From: Dermatophagoides farinae
Taxonomy: Eukaryota; Arthropoda; Arachnida; Sarcoptiformes; Pyroglyphidae
Direction: 5' to 3'
NCBI RefSeq assembly: GCF_024713945.1
Contig: NC_134679.1
Span: 5,771,001 to 5,835,000, forward strand
Length of the DNA: 64,000 nucleotides
The notes beneath the pieces were generated by a model. It was given only the letters and a program-made list of their open reading frames with translations. It was not told the origin of the DNA and did not search any database. Shown piece after piece: positions 38,786-53,164 of the stretch. Position 1 is the first letter of the stretch, and every line of letters begins with the position of its first letter. The translations under genes were made by a program, and so were the position numbers.

Positions 38786-41700
38786 AGCCCGAAAATGAAC
38801 GTTGTAGTGTTGTCATAATCGTTAGCATCAAAGGGAAAAAAATTGACAGAAAATTGAAAAACGAAAAACATGGCTATATTCTTGAAATATATGGGGGAAA
38901 AAAGAGATTCAAGTAAGTGATTCTGATTGAATGAGAAAACAAATTCAACGATTTTTTTTTTAATTTCTTGTTTTCGCTATAAAACTGACCATTCAGAGTT
39001 TACTATTGTTCTTTTCTTTCATTTTGTTTTCTGGCAATTAATCCCTAACTAATGATTCGTGGTGAGAATCACATCAACTTGATGAGATGATGAGGATGAT
39101 GATGATGGCGACGATGAATGTCAAGAATGGGTAAAAAAAAGCCAGTTATTTGTTGGTAGCATCACCGTTTCACTGTCATCATCATCATCATATGACATTG
39201 CTATTGCTATGATGAAAGCTATAATTGGTTAATTTCATGTCACATTTTTCATCATTCTTTGATCATCTCATCACATTTACCAGACATTTTTTTTCTTTTT
39301 TTTTTACAAATGAGAAAAAAAATATTCAACCGTTTCAAACAAAACAAAAAAAAAATCTCCACAGGATTATTAGTGTGAATGGTCAAAGTTTCAAAAGGTT
39401 CTTCACACATTTCAAAGCAGCAAAGAAAAAAAAAGGTGTTTTTCAAATCAATGGCGTGATATAATTGTATTTAATTACTTTTTTTTAAACTTTCCGAATA
39501 TTTAATAGTGCAATGTTCATCAATGTTGAACGATGATGAACAAATGCCACTGTTCAGCCAAAAAAGTCATTAAAATTATTATCATTTTATAATGTCGAAT
39601 GTCGAATGTCCAATGTCATTATGATCATGAAACAATAGCCATAATGATGTGGCACATAATTGACGATAATTACAAAACAACATAATTATGTCACTAGCCA
39701 AACATTTTAAATGAATAGTATAGGGTATTATAATGGCATTAATCTTGACACTGATCATTGACATCTGGTTACATTGTTTTTTTTTCTAAAAAACAAAAAT
39801 ATGCATGCATTCGATTATACAGGTCTTTTTTCGCCAACATTTCCGTAAAAAATGAAGAAAAAAATAAATATTCAAGAGCAAGAGAGAAAATGAGAAAAGC
39901 AAGAAAATACTGTATGTGTGCTTGCGAAGAAAAAGAAAAAGAAAAAGATTCATTACATAAAGACATTACATGTACTCTTATGAGATGATGATGATGAAAT
40001 AGAAATTTCATTCATTCATTTCTATTTCGAAAAAGAAAAAAAAATTATCATACAAATTACATTTCCAATTCGATTTCATTATCATCATCATCATCATCAT
40101 ATGAATATATGTACTGGATGTATGTGTGGAAATAGATCGACCAAAAGAATAACGATAAACCAATGTCAAAATGAATTTGGTAGCAAAAAAAAAAAAAAAA
40201 TGCTTGCAATTATAAATAGAAAAAAAGCTACAAACTTTTCTAACCAATCATCATATATCAATAGATTAGATTTCTATTCTATATCATTTGAAACATTGAA
40301 AAACTTATAAATTCAAAAAATGATAATTAATATCAAACTACAAATCATTATCATCATGATCAATCGGATGCTGTCAATTTCTATATTAATTGAGTCGATC
40401 GATTGGCTATTAATTATTATTAATGATGATTATGATTATGATGATGATGATTAATATTGAATTCAAACAACAAGAGCAACAAATTTTGATGAAATTAATT
40501 CATTCAGATTTTCAGTATCCATATCATAATTATCATCATCATCAATAATGATGTTGTGTATTTGTTACACATACATATCATTATCATCGCCATCATCATG
40601 TTGATGATGAAAGATTCGTGCTTTTTGGAGAAGAAAACATTGCACAAATATAAATCAATATGTGATATCTATCTAGCTATAAAATGAAACAATCAAATAA
40701 TCTATCTATATATTAGATGATGGCAAGTTGTTTTTTTTTTGTTCATTGAAAGGATTAAAATCAACAACCAAGAATCTTAATCATCATCATCATTAATGAC
40801 CCATAATTATAATTATTAATTGTCGAATGGCTCAGTGAATCACTCAGTACTTTTTTTTTTTTGGTTAATTTCTACTCCATACATTTAACGAATGGGCCAC
40901 GAATTTTTGTTTTTCAAGTTAGGAGTAAAATATAACAATGTGAAAGTGAATAACAATTTTTTGTTGTTGTTGCTTTCTACTCACCGGATTGATGATGGCA
41001 CCATATCTCTCTCTGCCAGTACTAAGATCAATCACTTTGTTCAATTCTTGTTGCTGTTTGGTTCAAGATTTTTTGGTCACGTTTTGTTCACGCAATAAGC
41101 CGATGATGATGAACTTTGATGCATCGTCATCATCATCATCATCATCATTATTAATTGCACTCCAAACACTATATATATGTTCCATGTTGATCTTAAATGT
41201 TTTTTTTTCTTTCAATAGGTAGAAACTTTATCTGCTTGTCAAAAATGGTTCAATTTGATGATCAAAAATCTAGAAAGAGAAAGAAACAAAAAAAAATTAT
41301 GAATTTAAATTCTTCAGGTTTTTGAACAAAAAAAAAATGGGGTTTGATCAATCAAATTTTGGTTGTTATTTTTATCCAATTTTCGTTGTACATTAATCAA
41401 ACAACGAGGCCATTATGGATATGATGTTGATGATGATGATAAGTTATTTGAACATTTTGAATTATAATTATCGCATTCGTGAACAATGAAAAAGAAAAAA
41501 AAATTTCAAGCAAACATACAAACTGTGTGCAACAAGTTCCGGGATCAATGAAGAAAAAACAAAACAAAACAAAAAAAATTACTGCCAAACATCATTTGAT
41601 CGATACTTTATCATTAGAAATAGATATAGATGAATTCCGGATTAATTTGTTTGATCCAATAATAATAATAACAAAAAATCAAACGAATTTTGGCTCATAG

Positions 41701-44003
41701 AATATTTGAGAATCGATACAATCGATATGTAAAAGTAAAATGGTTTCAATTGTTTATACACATTTTATGATGCTTCAGGTGTGTTTAAGGTTTCTTTTGT
41801 TTTTTTTTTGTTTTGTTTTGTTTCTGTCAAAACTAAAAACAATCACCAAAACAATAAATAATTTTTCATTTTTTCTCCCCCCCTCAATCCCATTTCTTGG
41901 TGACCCGAAACACAGCAAGAGAGAAAAAGAGAATATGAAAAATAATTAATGGATTGACAGTGAAAAAAACAACAACAACAACAAATTAATAATTGTTTGG
42001 CCAAAATAAAAACCAACATCAACAACAACAACAACAACATTTTGGACGACCATTGTGTATTTGTCAATTAAACGACCGGAACAATGCAAACATCCCACAC
42101 ATACATACACACACACACACACACACCAGGTAAATGTTTTGATTCCTTTCATTTTGATTTGATTATTTGTTGTATTTAATAATTTTACTGTTTTTGTTGA
42201 TAATTAATCATTCATGCCTGAATGAATTGTTCTGGTAAGTATCATTTTTATCATTGTCTGTTGTTTTCACATTAATTCTTGTTGATTTTTGTTTTTCGTT
42301 TGTTTGTTTCAATCTGAAAAATTCAAATTTAACATTGAAGAAATGAACAAATTCCGAAATCATACTTGTGATTGATCAATTTCAAATCAATATATTGCAT
42401 CATTTGATTTGATTGAATTTTTTTTTTGTTGTTTTGCTGTGGCAAATTTGATTCAAACAACAGCAAGTCTTCCCCCACTCACTTAGACTTGTTTGTTTGT
42501 ATGTAAATAATTCACATCGGATTTTTGTTTTCTCATCTGATTTTTTTTCCACACATTTTTTCTTTTTTTTTGACAACCTGTCCAATTGACGATGATCTTG
42601 TATATCTCATATATTCTTAGTATTTGTCTTTTTATTGAATCTATTGATTTGAATTGATTTCAATAATTCAAAAAATGCCTGCCTATGTGTATATCTTATG
42701 ATTTTTTTTTATGATGAAGATGATTATTGTGTGTGTGTGTGTATATACAAGATTTAAATTAATTATAATCTCTGCTCTTTGCTCTATGAATCCTGTTGAA
42801 TAATAATAATAATAATCGTATTCATTTCCACTGACACACAGATACGAGGCATCATTTTTTTTTTTTTTTTTGCTTTTTTGACAACCATAACAGAGGTCGA
42901 TTTGTTTTACTTCAGTGAGAGAGAGGCAGAGAGAAAAAGAAAACAATAGGCCACATATCATCATTATTATTGAGAAAAGATTTGATGCCCCGATCATCAT
43001 CATCATGATCATCATCTTGATATGATCCGTGAATTTTCTTCTTTTTTTTTGATTTTTGAACAACAAACTTGATCATTGAAAATGTTGATAAGCTGTTGTT
43101 GTTTCATTTTTTTTTTTTCATTCATCACCATCAACAATTAATTGAGAGAAACAAAAGAAATGAAATCTTCTGTTATTTTTAAACACATCTACGCACACAC
43201 ACAATTAAAAATACCTCCTTCGTTTAGTTTGATGATGAGTTTGTGTGGTTGTGAAAATTCTATCTTTCTCTCTCTCTCTCTCTCTCTATCGTCTAATCAC
43301 ATTAATTCAGATTGCTAGGATGATGTGGTTGATTTTCAATGGTCAATAATCGTAAATCAATCCATTGATGATGATGAGTACCGGATCTATTTTTTGTTTT
43401 ATCTGAATATCAATAAACATGTCCACAATATATAATGATGACCAACAGATAGGTTTGGCATGTTCATTTCGATTCGTATTTGAATCAATTTGGCCAGTTT
43501 TGTTTTTTTGGCTTGGACACATTCATACATTTATTAGCTAAAATCTGATAATATTCAATGAGAGAATTTTTTGTTTCATCCATGCATGCAATTTCGTAAT
43601 TTAGAATGTTTTAGTTTTTTTTTGTTGCCCCTGTTAATTTAATTTAATTTGTGTCCACATTATTTTCGATCCTTTGATCATCATCATTTACACACACACA
43701 AACACGTCTTTTTGTTTGAATGAAATGTCGACCAATTGACAATTTTCATCATCATATGATGATAATGATCATCAGGTTCATCATCATAATGTTTCAATTA
43801 TTATTCAACAATTCGCACCCACTTTTTATTCAATATAAACAAATATATACAATACAATACTGGAATAAATCTGCCAAACACACGCTCACGCTCACACACA
43901 CACACACACAATTGAAAAGAGGACAATTTAAATATCATATATATATATAAGCTTTAATTAGCATTGATAATTTGTAATTTGACAGTTTTGAGGTTTGGCT
44001 TAC

Positions 44004-44068
44004 TGCTGCTGCTGCTGTTGCTGATGTTGCCCCGCTGGTCATCGTCATGATGCTGCTGCTATATTTAT
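44004..44068 (-). CDS. Possible short coding exon, minus strand
   Basis: On the minus strand a GTGTGTTTCAG acceptor (ending 44069) and a GTAAGC donor (starting 44003) flank 65 bases. These contain ATG at 44046-44048 and 15 codons, MTMTSGATSATAAAA, ending in phase 0. The frame is also open to the acceptor, so the exon could be internal or initiating. Ser/Ala/Thr-rich starts resemble the exon at 1392. The upstream pyrimidine tract is a TG run and the end is a GCA run, so coincidence is possible. No partner exon was identified. Confidence 0.25.
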
Positions 44069-47000
44069 CTGAAACACACACACACACGCATACAAAAAGC
44101 TGATTGTTTTTTTTTTGTTTTAATAAATTTTCTGTGGTCGAGTGAAATAAATTTCGAAATCTAATTCCGATTATAATGATTTGGTTTGCATACACACAGC
44201 TTTTGTCTCTGCGTGTGTGTGTGTGTAAATTGAGTAAAAAATAAATATTTTCCTGTAAAGAATTTCGTTTATTCAATTTACCACACATTGAAAGACATAT
44301 CACATCATTGCAAATCATCATCATAATCGTGAATATTAGGCTAAAAATAAAGAGAAAACAAAAAACAATTCGTTTCACCGAAACAAACAAATGATGATGA
44401 TGTCCGTTTTTTTTCGTTATTGTCGTCGGATTATTGCCCATATTTTTTTTTATATTACACAACCATGTTATCATGGCCGAATCACCATCGCCACCACCAC
44501 CACCACAGGCCACATTAGTCAAAGTAATTAACATCTTTTTTTTTGTTTTGTTTTCGTGCTCGAAAGTTGAATATCCACAATCAATTTGAATGGGAATTTT
44601 TCGCGTGTGTGTGTGTGTGTGTGATGCTTTTTTATGTAAATGTTAATGAGGATTATGTATGTCTTTTGTTTTTCTGTTCATCATCATCATCATCAATTTG
44701 ATTTATAATAATTCTCTTTGCAATTTTTTTTCTCCATCTGTAATTTTCCATTTGATTGATTGAATCAAATAAAAAATTGAAAAATGAATGAAAGAGAAAA
44801 ATTGATTAATCTGATTTAATTACACACATTCAACACTGCGAAAAAAAAAATTTAATCGATCTGAATCGATTGAAAATGGCGCGTCCAATTTTGAATTGAC
44901 GAATCCTGTGTGTTCGTTTTTTTTGTTTTGTTTTTTTGTGTTAAATTTAATTCTGTAATCGATGCTTTGTCTAAAATGATAATCGGCTGCTTCTGCTGTT
45001 TTTGATTGTTTTTTTTTCTTTCTCTCTCTGCCATTGTAAATACAACAATAGTAATTATGATGATGATAATCATAGCAATTTTAATCAATGATGATTACCA
45101 TCATCATCAAAAAAAAGAAAGAACAGAAAACACAATAATAGTTGGTAAAATTTATTAAATTGAAAAATAATTGCCATGGAATTGAAAAATTGAAATTTCT
45201 GTTTTTGTTTTCCATCATGATGATGATGATGATGATGATGATAATAATGAAAAACAAAACGGATGTTTTTCTCTTTTCAATTCTTCTTCTTTTTTTTATC
45301 AAATTTCCAATTCTTTATCATTTTGTTATTTAGAAATTGGTAATCACTAATGTAGCGCCCAGCTAGCTAGCCAAACATTTTTTTAAGGTCAACATCATTA
45401 TGATTTTTGATGATGTTCAATTGAATAATTTTCTTTTTTTTCTGTTGTTCTTCATATATGATTGAATGATTGATTGCAAATGGATCCTGGTGGATACAAC
45501 AATTTGCAAAAATTCTATTCATTAATCCATAATAATAATTAACACCTACGATGAAATTTAGTTGCTTCAAGTGAATGTGTGTGTGTGTGTGTGTGTTTTA
45601 TAAATGAAAAGATTCATCAGGTCAATTGTTTTTTGTTTTTTCGTTACTTTGGAAATGAAAAATGAATAGGAAATTTTCCAAAAAAGCTCTTTTGTGTTCT
45701 TTTCAATAATTATTTTCAATATATGCGAAAAAAAATGTTCTAACTGTCAACGGGGTCGATACGTTTTTCGTTGTTTTCATAATGGATTGAATGATTTGGT
45801 AATTTTTATGCTTTTTACCCAAATGAAAAGATCGATTGTTTTTTTTCAGAATAAGAATAATCAGTGAATTTTCTTTTCTGGTTATCTAATCAAATTAGCA
45901 AATTTTGTGTGTGTGTGTATGTGTGTTTTGAAGAAGAAGAGAAAAATAAAGAGAAAAATTTTTGAAAACAACAACAACAACAATAACGTGAATAATGTCA
46001 CTGTGTTTGTGAATGTTCTGTTAATGTGTATGAAATCTCTAGAGTCATTTAATTGAAAGAAAAGAAAAGATTTCCAATGAATATATCTTTCATTTTGGTT
46101 TGTTTGTTGCTTTTTGAATTTTTTTTCTTTTTTTTTTTCATTATTCGTTTGTGTTTATTTTGTCTCCTAATTATAATCATGAAAATTTGAATATTCGAAA
46201 ATTCGTGAATTGAAAATGGAAATTAATTTCACAGTGATGATGTAAAGAAGAAAAAAAGAATGAACTTTCTCTCTCTTCCACTATCTCTCAATATATATAT
46301 ATGACACATTTCATTAAGAATTTTGTTTCTCGTTTTTTCTTTCTTTTTTATTTATCATTGTTTCCATTATTTCATTTATAGGAAATTCCAAACGTTGTGA
46401 TGTCGAAGTTCCTCAAATCATCATCATCATCATCATCATCATAATCAACATCGATGAGAAGAGAAAAGAAATCTTTTTTGATTTAATTTTAATTAAGATT
46501 TATTATAGTGGATTAATCTTGGAACCTTTTGTTGAATGGTTAGTTGATGGGGGCAAACAAACGAAATCAATATCCACTAGTCATCAAATATGGAGAAGAA
46601 AAAAGTTTTTGTTTCATTTATTTACCATCGTCGTCATCGTCATCATCATTCATCTAATGATATTCTCGATATTCGCACACACACAAACATATAATTAAGG
46701 CTCAAGTGAGCTTAGTAAACATATTATTCGTTCATAAGTATCAAGAAAAGAAAATCAAAGAAAAAAACAATGATGCCAATTGATAATTGTTGAAATGAAA
46801 ATGAAAAAAAAAGTCAAATGTCGCGAAACTCGGTCTAATTAGAGCAAAAACTAAATGAATAAATCAACGACAGAGATGAAAACAATCAGCGATGTTTTTT
46901 TGGCCCAATTGAGTGGGTATCGATTTTTTGTTTTTCTTTTCGTCAGGATTCATTTTCATTGATAAAACTTTTCTGTTTTTGATTTAATTCCCACCAAATT

Positions 47001-47652
47001 CAATGTTATTATTAGAACTATTTCCTTTTTATTTTTTAGATTAATTTTTTTTTTGTTTTCATTTTCATTTGGGCCAATCTTGATTTCTGTTTTTTTGTTT
47101 TTGTTTTTGTTCTGTTGGGCTTAATTTCCTTTTTTTTCAATGGAAACAATATATGGCGATGGTGGTGGTAGTAGTAGCAGTAGTTAGGTAGCTAAGGTAA
47201 GTGGCAATATAATCACCGTATATTGAATGAATGAGCAATGGAGTAGGAAATCATTTCCTTTCCTTTTTTTTTTTTTTTTTTTTGGTTTGAAAATCATCAT
47301 TCCAGAAACAGAAAGATGAAACGCCAATAATTCGAATTTTCTTCATTTTCAAGTAAGTTTCTTTCTCTTGCTTTGATTTCATAATTGAATTCGTTTTAAT
47401 TGTTTTTTCTTTTAATTTCATTTCACGATTGAAGCAAATTAATCTTTTTTTTCATCGTCATCGTCATCGTAATGTAGCAAACTGTCAAACATTGTGAATT
47501 ATTCGAATGGCTGGTGTTGGGGAAAAAAACTTTGAATGTTTGAAATGAATTGGAATGATTCTGGCCCCGAATGAAAAAGAAGAAAAATTTTTCTCCTTCC
47601 ATCATTATCATTATCATATTATCATTATTTAAGAAATGGAATGAATCCTATT

Positions 47653-47688
47653 TGGATGGATGGATGGATAGATGAATGGATGGATGGT
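47653..47688. repeat. GGAT tetranucleotide repeat
   Basis: Imperfect tandem GGAT units (TGGATGGATGGATAGATGAA and onward). Confidence 0.85.
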
Positions 47689-48001
47689 AACCAAATGGAA
47701 ATTCTTTGCAATTAGAAATTGTTGAAAAAAAAGAAAGAAAGAAAAAAAGGAAGTAATCATCATCATCATCATCGTCGTCGTCGACTGGAGAAGATGATGA
47801 TGATGATGAAGAATTTGTTTCCATCATTTTTTTTTTTTTTTTTGCAAACATTTAATTATAATTAGTGTTGTATGTTCTCCGTCTCTCTCAGCACTGTGTC
47901 TCTATGTGTGTGTGTGTGTCATTAATTAAATTTTCTTCTTCTGTTCAATGTCATCATCATTAGAAAATGAATGTTCCAGAAACATTATGATTATATATAA
48001 C

Positions 48002-48015
48002 ATTTGGCGCCAAAT
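48002..48015. promoter_or_regulatory. Palindromic E2F-like motif
   Basis: ATTTGGCGCCAAAT is a perfect 14-base palindrome containing TTTGGCGC on both strands, which matches the E2F/DP core consensus TTTSSCGC. It is a GC-rich island in AT-rich DNA. No gene start is recognised beside it. Confidence 0.35.
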
Positions 48016-48600
48016 TGTACTAAAAATTTTCTATATAGTGTTTTTTTTTTAGTTTTTGATAAAATAAAACAAAAAAAAACTCTGTATGCATGTGTATGCG
48101 TTGTAAGTAACCGCCTTTTTTCCACATTTAATATTATCATCATCATCATCATGCATAGGCATTTAATTAGAAAAGATTAATTACAAAAAACAAACCTAAA
48201 TATGTGTTGTGCGCAATGTAATTTTTTTTTCTAACCATTCCTTATGTCGTGTTTATGTGTGTTTGTGTGTGTGTGTGTGTATGTCTGGGAAAAAATGGCT
48301 GCTAGTAGCAAATAGCAAATATTAAATGATGCTTAACTTTCCCCTTCATTCGTTCATTGTTTTTTTTTAGATAAATAATTAACATAGTATGAAAGAGCTT
48401 AATGAATGAATGAAAATGAAACGCACACACACGCACACACACACACATTTTCTTACCAGAATAATGAGTGCTTGAGTCTGAAATCAAAATGTAGGAGTAC
48501 ACTTTTTCACTTTTAGTATAGGGCCCACCATCACCATCATCATCATCATAAATGAATGGCTAATTTTTAATTACATTAAACATATCTTAATGTATGATAA

Positions 48601-48631
<31 letters not shown>

Positions 48632-49137
48632 ATTTTTATATAAGACGCGTTTTCTTTCGAATGTATATAGAATATATTTTACTACTACTACTACTGTTGA
48701 TTTTTTTTTAAACTAGAGAAAGAGAAAAATAAAGGAAGAAAAGAAGATAGTAAAGGCCTAAATTTTCGAAATATATTGCAATTAACGTTGTTTTTTTCTT
48801 TGCTGTTGTGAATAATTAATTAACATTACACACACACACACACAGAGTGCATACAATACAATAACCGATTCTCATTCCGATGATCATGATGATGATGAAC
48901 AGATGTTGTTTGTGGTGAAAAGAAGAAAAAGTCCATGGATGTTTCATTTGCATTTGCCATTGCATCTTTCATCATCATCATCATTATCATCATCATTTGA
49001 TCCATAGAGCTTAATTTGAATTTTTTTTTCTTTTTTTCAGAAAAAAAACTTTTCAAAATGAATCAAATATAAATTTTGTTTTTGTTCCACTTGATCAATC
49101 GATTTCAATTATTTTTCATTTCTGTTTGTTTGTTCAT

Positions 49138-49155
<18 letters not shown>

Positions 49156-49178
<23 letters not shown>

Positions 49179-49180
49179 GC
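49156..49180. repeat. (CAG)8 next to a CAT run
   Basis: A CAT run (from about 49135) changes directly into eight CAG units. A compound microsatellite of this kind can arise by a point change followed by expansion. Confidence 0.9.
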
Positions 49181-50710
49181 ATTTGAAATTTGTTTGTTTT
49201 TATCTCGAATTTTAAAATCAATTATTTTTTATCGACAAATAAAAAAACCTGATCGACAATCGAATATCGATAATTGTGAACAGCCATATCCACCTACGGA
49301 AAAGGTATATTTTCATTTTTTTCTCTCCATTAATTTCAAGATTGATAATTGAAAAAAAATTTGAAATTTTATTGTCATTGTAATGATAAAATCAAATTTG
49401 AAATGAATGAAAAAAAATAATAATGAACACAAAACATCCGTATCATCATCGATTAGATTGAGAGAAAGAGAGAGAAAGAAAAAAAACGATGGCAAGATGT
49501 GTGTGCGCCAGAGGGAAGAAAATTAAATTTTTCCAAATATTTATTGGTCGAAATTTGTCAAAATTATCTGTCAATGAATAAATGGAATGGAAGATGAAGA
49601 AATTTTTTTTTCCAGAATAATTGCAATGGCTGAGAGAAAGAATTTAGAATTTAATTTTTTTCTAATTTAAATTATTTTTTTCCTCAATGGAAAACGATTC
49701 TCTCTCTCTCTCTTTCGTTTTTGTTGACTGAAATTGAAATTGACGACCAATTTTTCAATTTCATTTTTTTTTCTCATTTTCATTTTCATTTTCTACCACC
49801 ATCAATCAATACAATTAAAGCACACACACACAATATACGTATGTTTATCATGATGATGATGATGATGATATTTCTGATGAACATTTTTTAGAACACAAAC
49901 ATCAAACTGTGATCCTCTGTGTTGATTCCTCTTCTGTATATTGAACAGAATGGAATCAAAATGAATTTTTTTTATTATTCAACAATTCCACTATTCTGAA
50001 CGAAAAAAAACACGTAAATCACAACTGTATAGTATGAAGAGTGTGAGCGATTTGAACATTTGTTGTCATTTTATAAGTGATGATGATGATGATGATGAAA
50101 ATGTTTAATTTGTCAAATTTATTATTATAATAATGATGATGATTTGCATAGATCGTTTGTTTGTGTTTGGTTGAATGGTTGTTGTTTGGTTGGTTGGTTG
50201 GCTCAAATATAAAGATACACACACACACACTGTATATGGGTTGATAGGCAAAACAAAACAAAGCAAAAAAAAATGGATGCGACGAATCCAAGAATATTTC
50301 ACAAGATGTGCCATTACCATTTTCAATATACATGAGCATGATTCATTCAAAATGATGCTTCATTAATTAAACTAAGGAATCTGGAAAAAAAAGAAAAAAA
50401 ATGATGATGATGATGATGATGTGGTTCAATGTTTTTTTTTTGCATACATTTCTTTTGAACTCATTAATATTTTGGTTCTCTAGTCTTTTTTTTTTGTTCG
50501 GAAAGTTTCTTTACATCATCATAACCACCAACGCTACTACTTCCCCTTTCTAAAAAAAAATACATAAAGGTAACATTAACATTTTACTTTCGGGCAATTT
50601 CTTTTTTTTTTTTTTTTGGTTCCTGTTTACCGTTACTATTTGTTCACATTGAATTGAATGTGTGTAATATTCGTTGTATTCAGATTTTTCCAGCCACCCA
50701 CTACCCACCG

Positions 50711-50734
50711 ACCAACCAACCAACCAACCAACCA
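50711..50734. repeat. ACCA tetranucleotide repeat
   Basis: Five to six ACCA units. The same motif recurs at 32931-32946 and in the higher-order array at 55485. Confidence 0.85.
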
Positions 50735-53080
50735 GCCAAAAATGTGATGAAAAAGATGTCAATTTCATTATTGTAAATTATAAATAATTTTCATTAATTT
50801 GCTTTTCCCCACACTTATGTTGTTGTTGTTGTTGTATTTTGCATAATGAAAAGTAAACGAGATGAAGAAAGGCGCCCATCCATGATGAATCTTCATCATC
50901 AATGGTCCCAATGATGAATATTTTTTTGGGAAACAAAATGAAATGGAAAAAAAAGTAAATGAATATGATTTGTATATGTGTGTAATTTTTTTTTCTCTCA
51001 TTCCACTAATTCATTACTCTCTACAACAACAACAACAACAACAACAACAACGAAAAAAAATGAATTCTTGAATGGACCAATTTCGTGTTGTTGTTCACAG
51101 AATCAATTCGTCCATCATTATAATCATGACTTGAATAAAATTTGCTTCAGGCTATATAATGAGAACCAAAAAGAGTTTGAATGTATTCCAGAATTTTGCT
51201 CTATTTCGATGGATGTTTTTTTTTCATTTATTTTCTTTCTAAATAATTTAAACAAAGATGCAAAACAAAAAAAAAATGATTGTCACCACCACCCACTCAC
51301 AAATACACAATCCGTTTACTTCGAAAAATCTCTTGTTCTATCATTATCAATGAATGATATGTGAACACACACACACACACAAATGACATGACATGACATG
51401 ACATTTTCATTTTTTTTCACTCTTTCTCTCTCTCTATCTTTGTTTGTTTGTTTCAACATTGATATGTAATGTACACATTTGGTTCGATTTGATTTGGATT
51501 TCAGGAAAAAAAAGAGAATAAAACGATTCAATGTTTCAATGGCAATTTTTTGATTTGTAACATTTTCGATGAAAAATGGAAAATAGACAGAGTGAGAGAG
51601 AGAGAGAAATTGTCATCATTGAAACTAAACTGTGTGTGTGTGTCTGTCGAATGATGACAACGTTTTCGTTCATTCGATAATAGCCTCGTGTGTGTGTTTC
51701 GAGATTCAATTCATTAACAGCCTACCAATTTTTTTTTTTTGATTTCCATGTTTCTCTAATTTATATAACAAAACAAATAGCTTGTTCCAAAAAAAAAATT
51801 CCAAAATTAAAAAGAAAAAAAAATCTGTCGACCTTGGCTGGGGCTGTGTGTCACAGATTTTTTTTTCTGTTCATTGATTAAGGCCATAGGGCTTAATTGT
51901 GGTTTGAAATAAAATTTTTTTTTTTTGTTGGTGTGAGGGTGGGGAATCTATTCTATCCAATAACCCTATGACAGTGGTGGTGGTGGTGGTTGTCGTTGGT
52001 GGTGGTAGTAGCTGTGAAGTAGTTTTTTTTTGTCCAACTATATTATTTAGTGAAAAAAAAATTGATGATGATGAAATTGCCATAAAGTACCCCATTGAAA
52101 ATCTAGAATCCGGCTTTTTTTTCTTCCATACACACACACACACTCACATACCCTTCTATTTTATCCCATCTCATCATGGTGATGATGATGACGATAATTA
52201 CAACTAGTGAAAAAAAAATAGCACGCGTTTGGTGAAAAAAAAAGAGAAAATGATTCGGGTAACGAATCGATTCTAGAGTGAGAGAATAGAGAGAGAGAGA
52301 GAGAGAGAAAGAGTGGTAACCCTTGGACCATGGGGATGTTGATGATGAGTATTAATATGCACATTCACCAAATGAACGGGTATGGAAAGTAAAAAAAATG
52401 ATGATGATGATGATGATGTAAAGTGTCGAGAGTATGCACAAGTGAGAGAGAAAGAGAAAGATTCAAAAAAAAAATTATCGACGATCCCGAAATAAATAAA
52501 AAGCATCAACAGCAGCAGCAGTAGTAGCACGTTATTATATCCAGAAAAAAACGGATGAATGAATAACCGAAACAAAAAAACATACACACACATGAATCCG
52601 AATGATGATGGGCTATGTTCATTCTTTTTTTTTTTTGCTATTCTCCCAGATGTTTGTTGTTTCACTATGTGGTGTATAGTTCCACCATCACCACCACCAC
52701 CACCATTTGAAGATTCATTTCAAAAAAAAAAATTTGTGAATGAGTTATGTGTGTGTGTATGTGCGCTGCCGCATCCAATATACATCATTATCGAACATAC
52801 ACACTTGGTGGTGGTGGTAGTGTTACTGGAACAATGATAATATTGAATCTGAGAGAATAAGAATTTGACAGTAGACAAAAAAAAATTTTTTTTATATTTT
52901 TTTTCATTTCCCGTGTGTTCCAAAATCAGTTAAATTCAAGCATTCGTTGCATTCACATCACACACACATACAAACACACACACACATATCGCACACACAT
53001 TCAATGTTTAGTTTATCATTTTGTTCATTCTGTTTATTTTTCATTTTTTTTTTTTTTTTTGCTAATGATTCTGCTGTATT

Positions 53081-53107
53081 TTGGCGCCCAAAAAATTTGG
53101 GCGTCAA
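53081..53107. repeat. 12-bp hairpin containing an E2F-like core
   Basis: TTGGCGCCCAAA (53081-53092) and TTTGGGCGTCAA (53096-53107) pair over 12 positions with a single G-T wobble and a 3-base loop. TTTTGGCGC at its left edge fits the E2F core consensus. It follows a 17-base T tract and lies about 65 bp before the GTTCCT array. Confidence 0.85.
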
Positions 53108-53164
53108 TTTTTTTTTTGCTCTAAAAATGATTAATTAATTAATTAATTATAAAAGAAAAAAATA

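Noticed and set aside
43935-44534. 199-codon minus-strand frame, the longest in the desert
   Set aside because: Mostly repeat-derived (Gly, His, Cys-Val runs) and AT-rich Phe/Ile stretches; only the small spliced-looking part at 44004-44068 is kept as a tentative exon.
50978-51364. 128-codon plus-strand frame with a Thr run then mixed residues
   Set aside because: The middle looks mildly protein-like, but it is bounded by microsatellites with no domain and no convincing splice sites.
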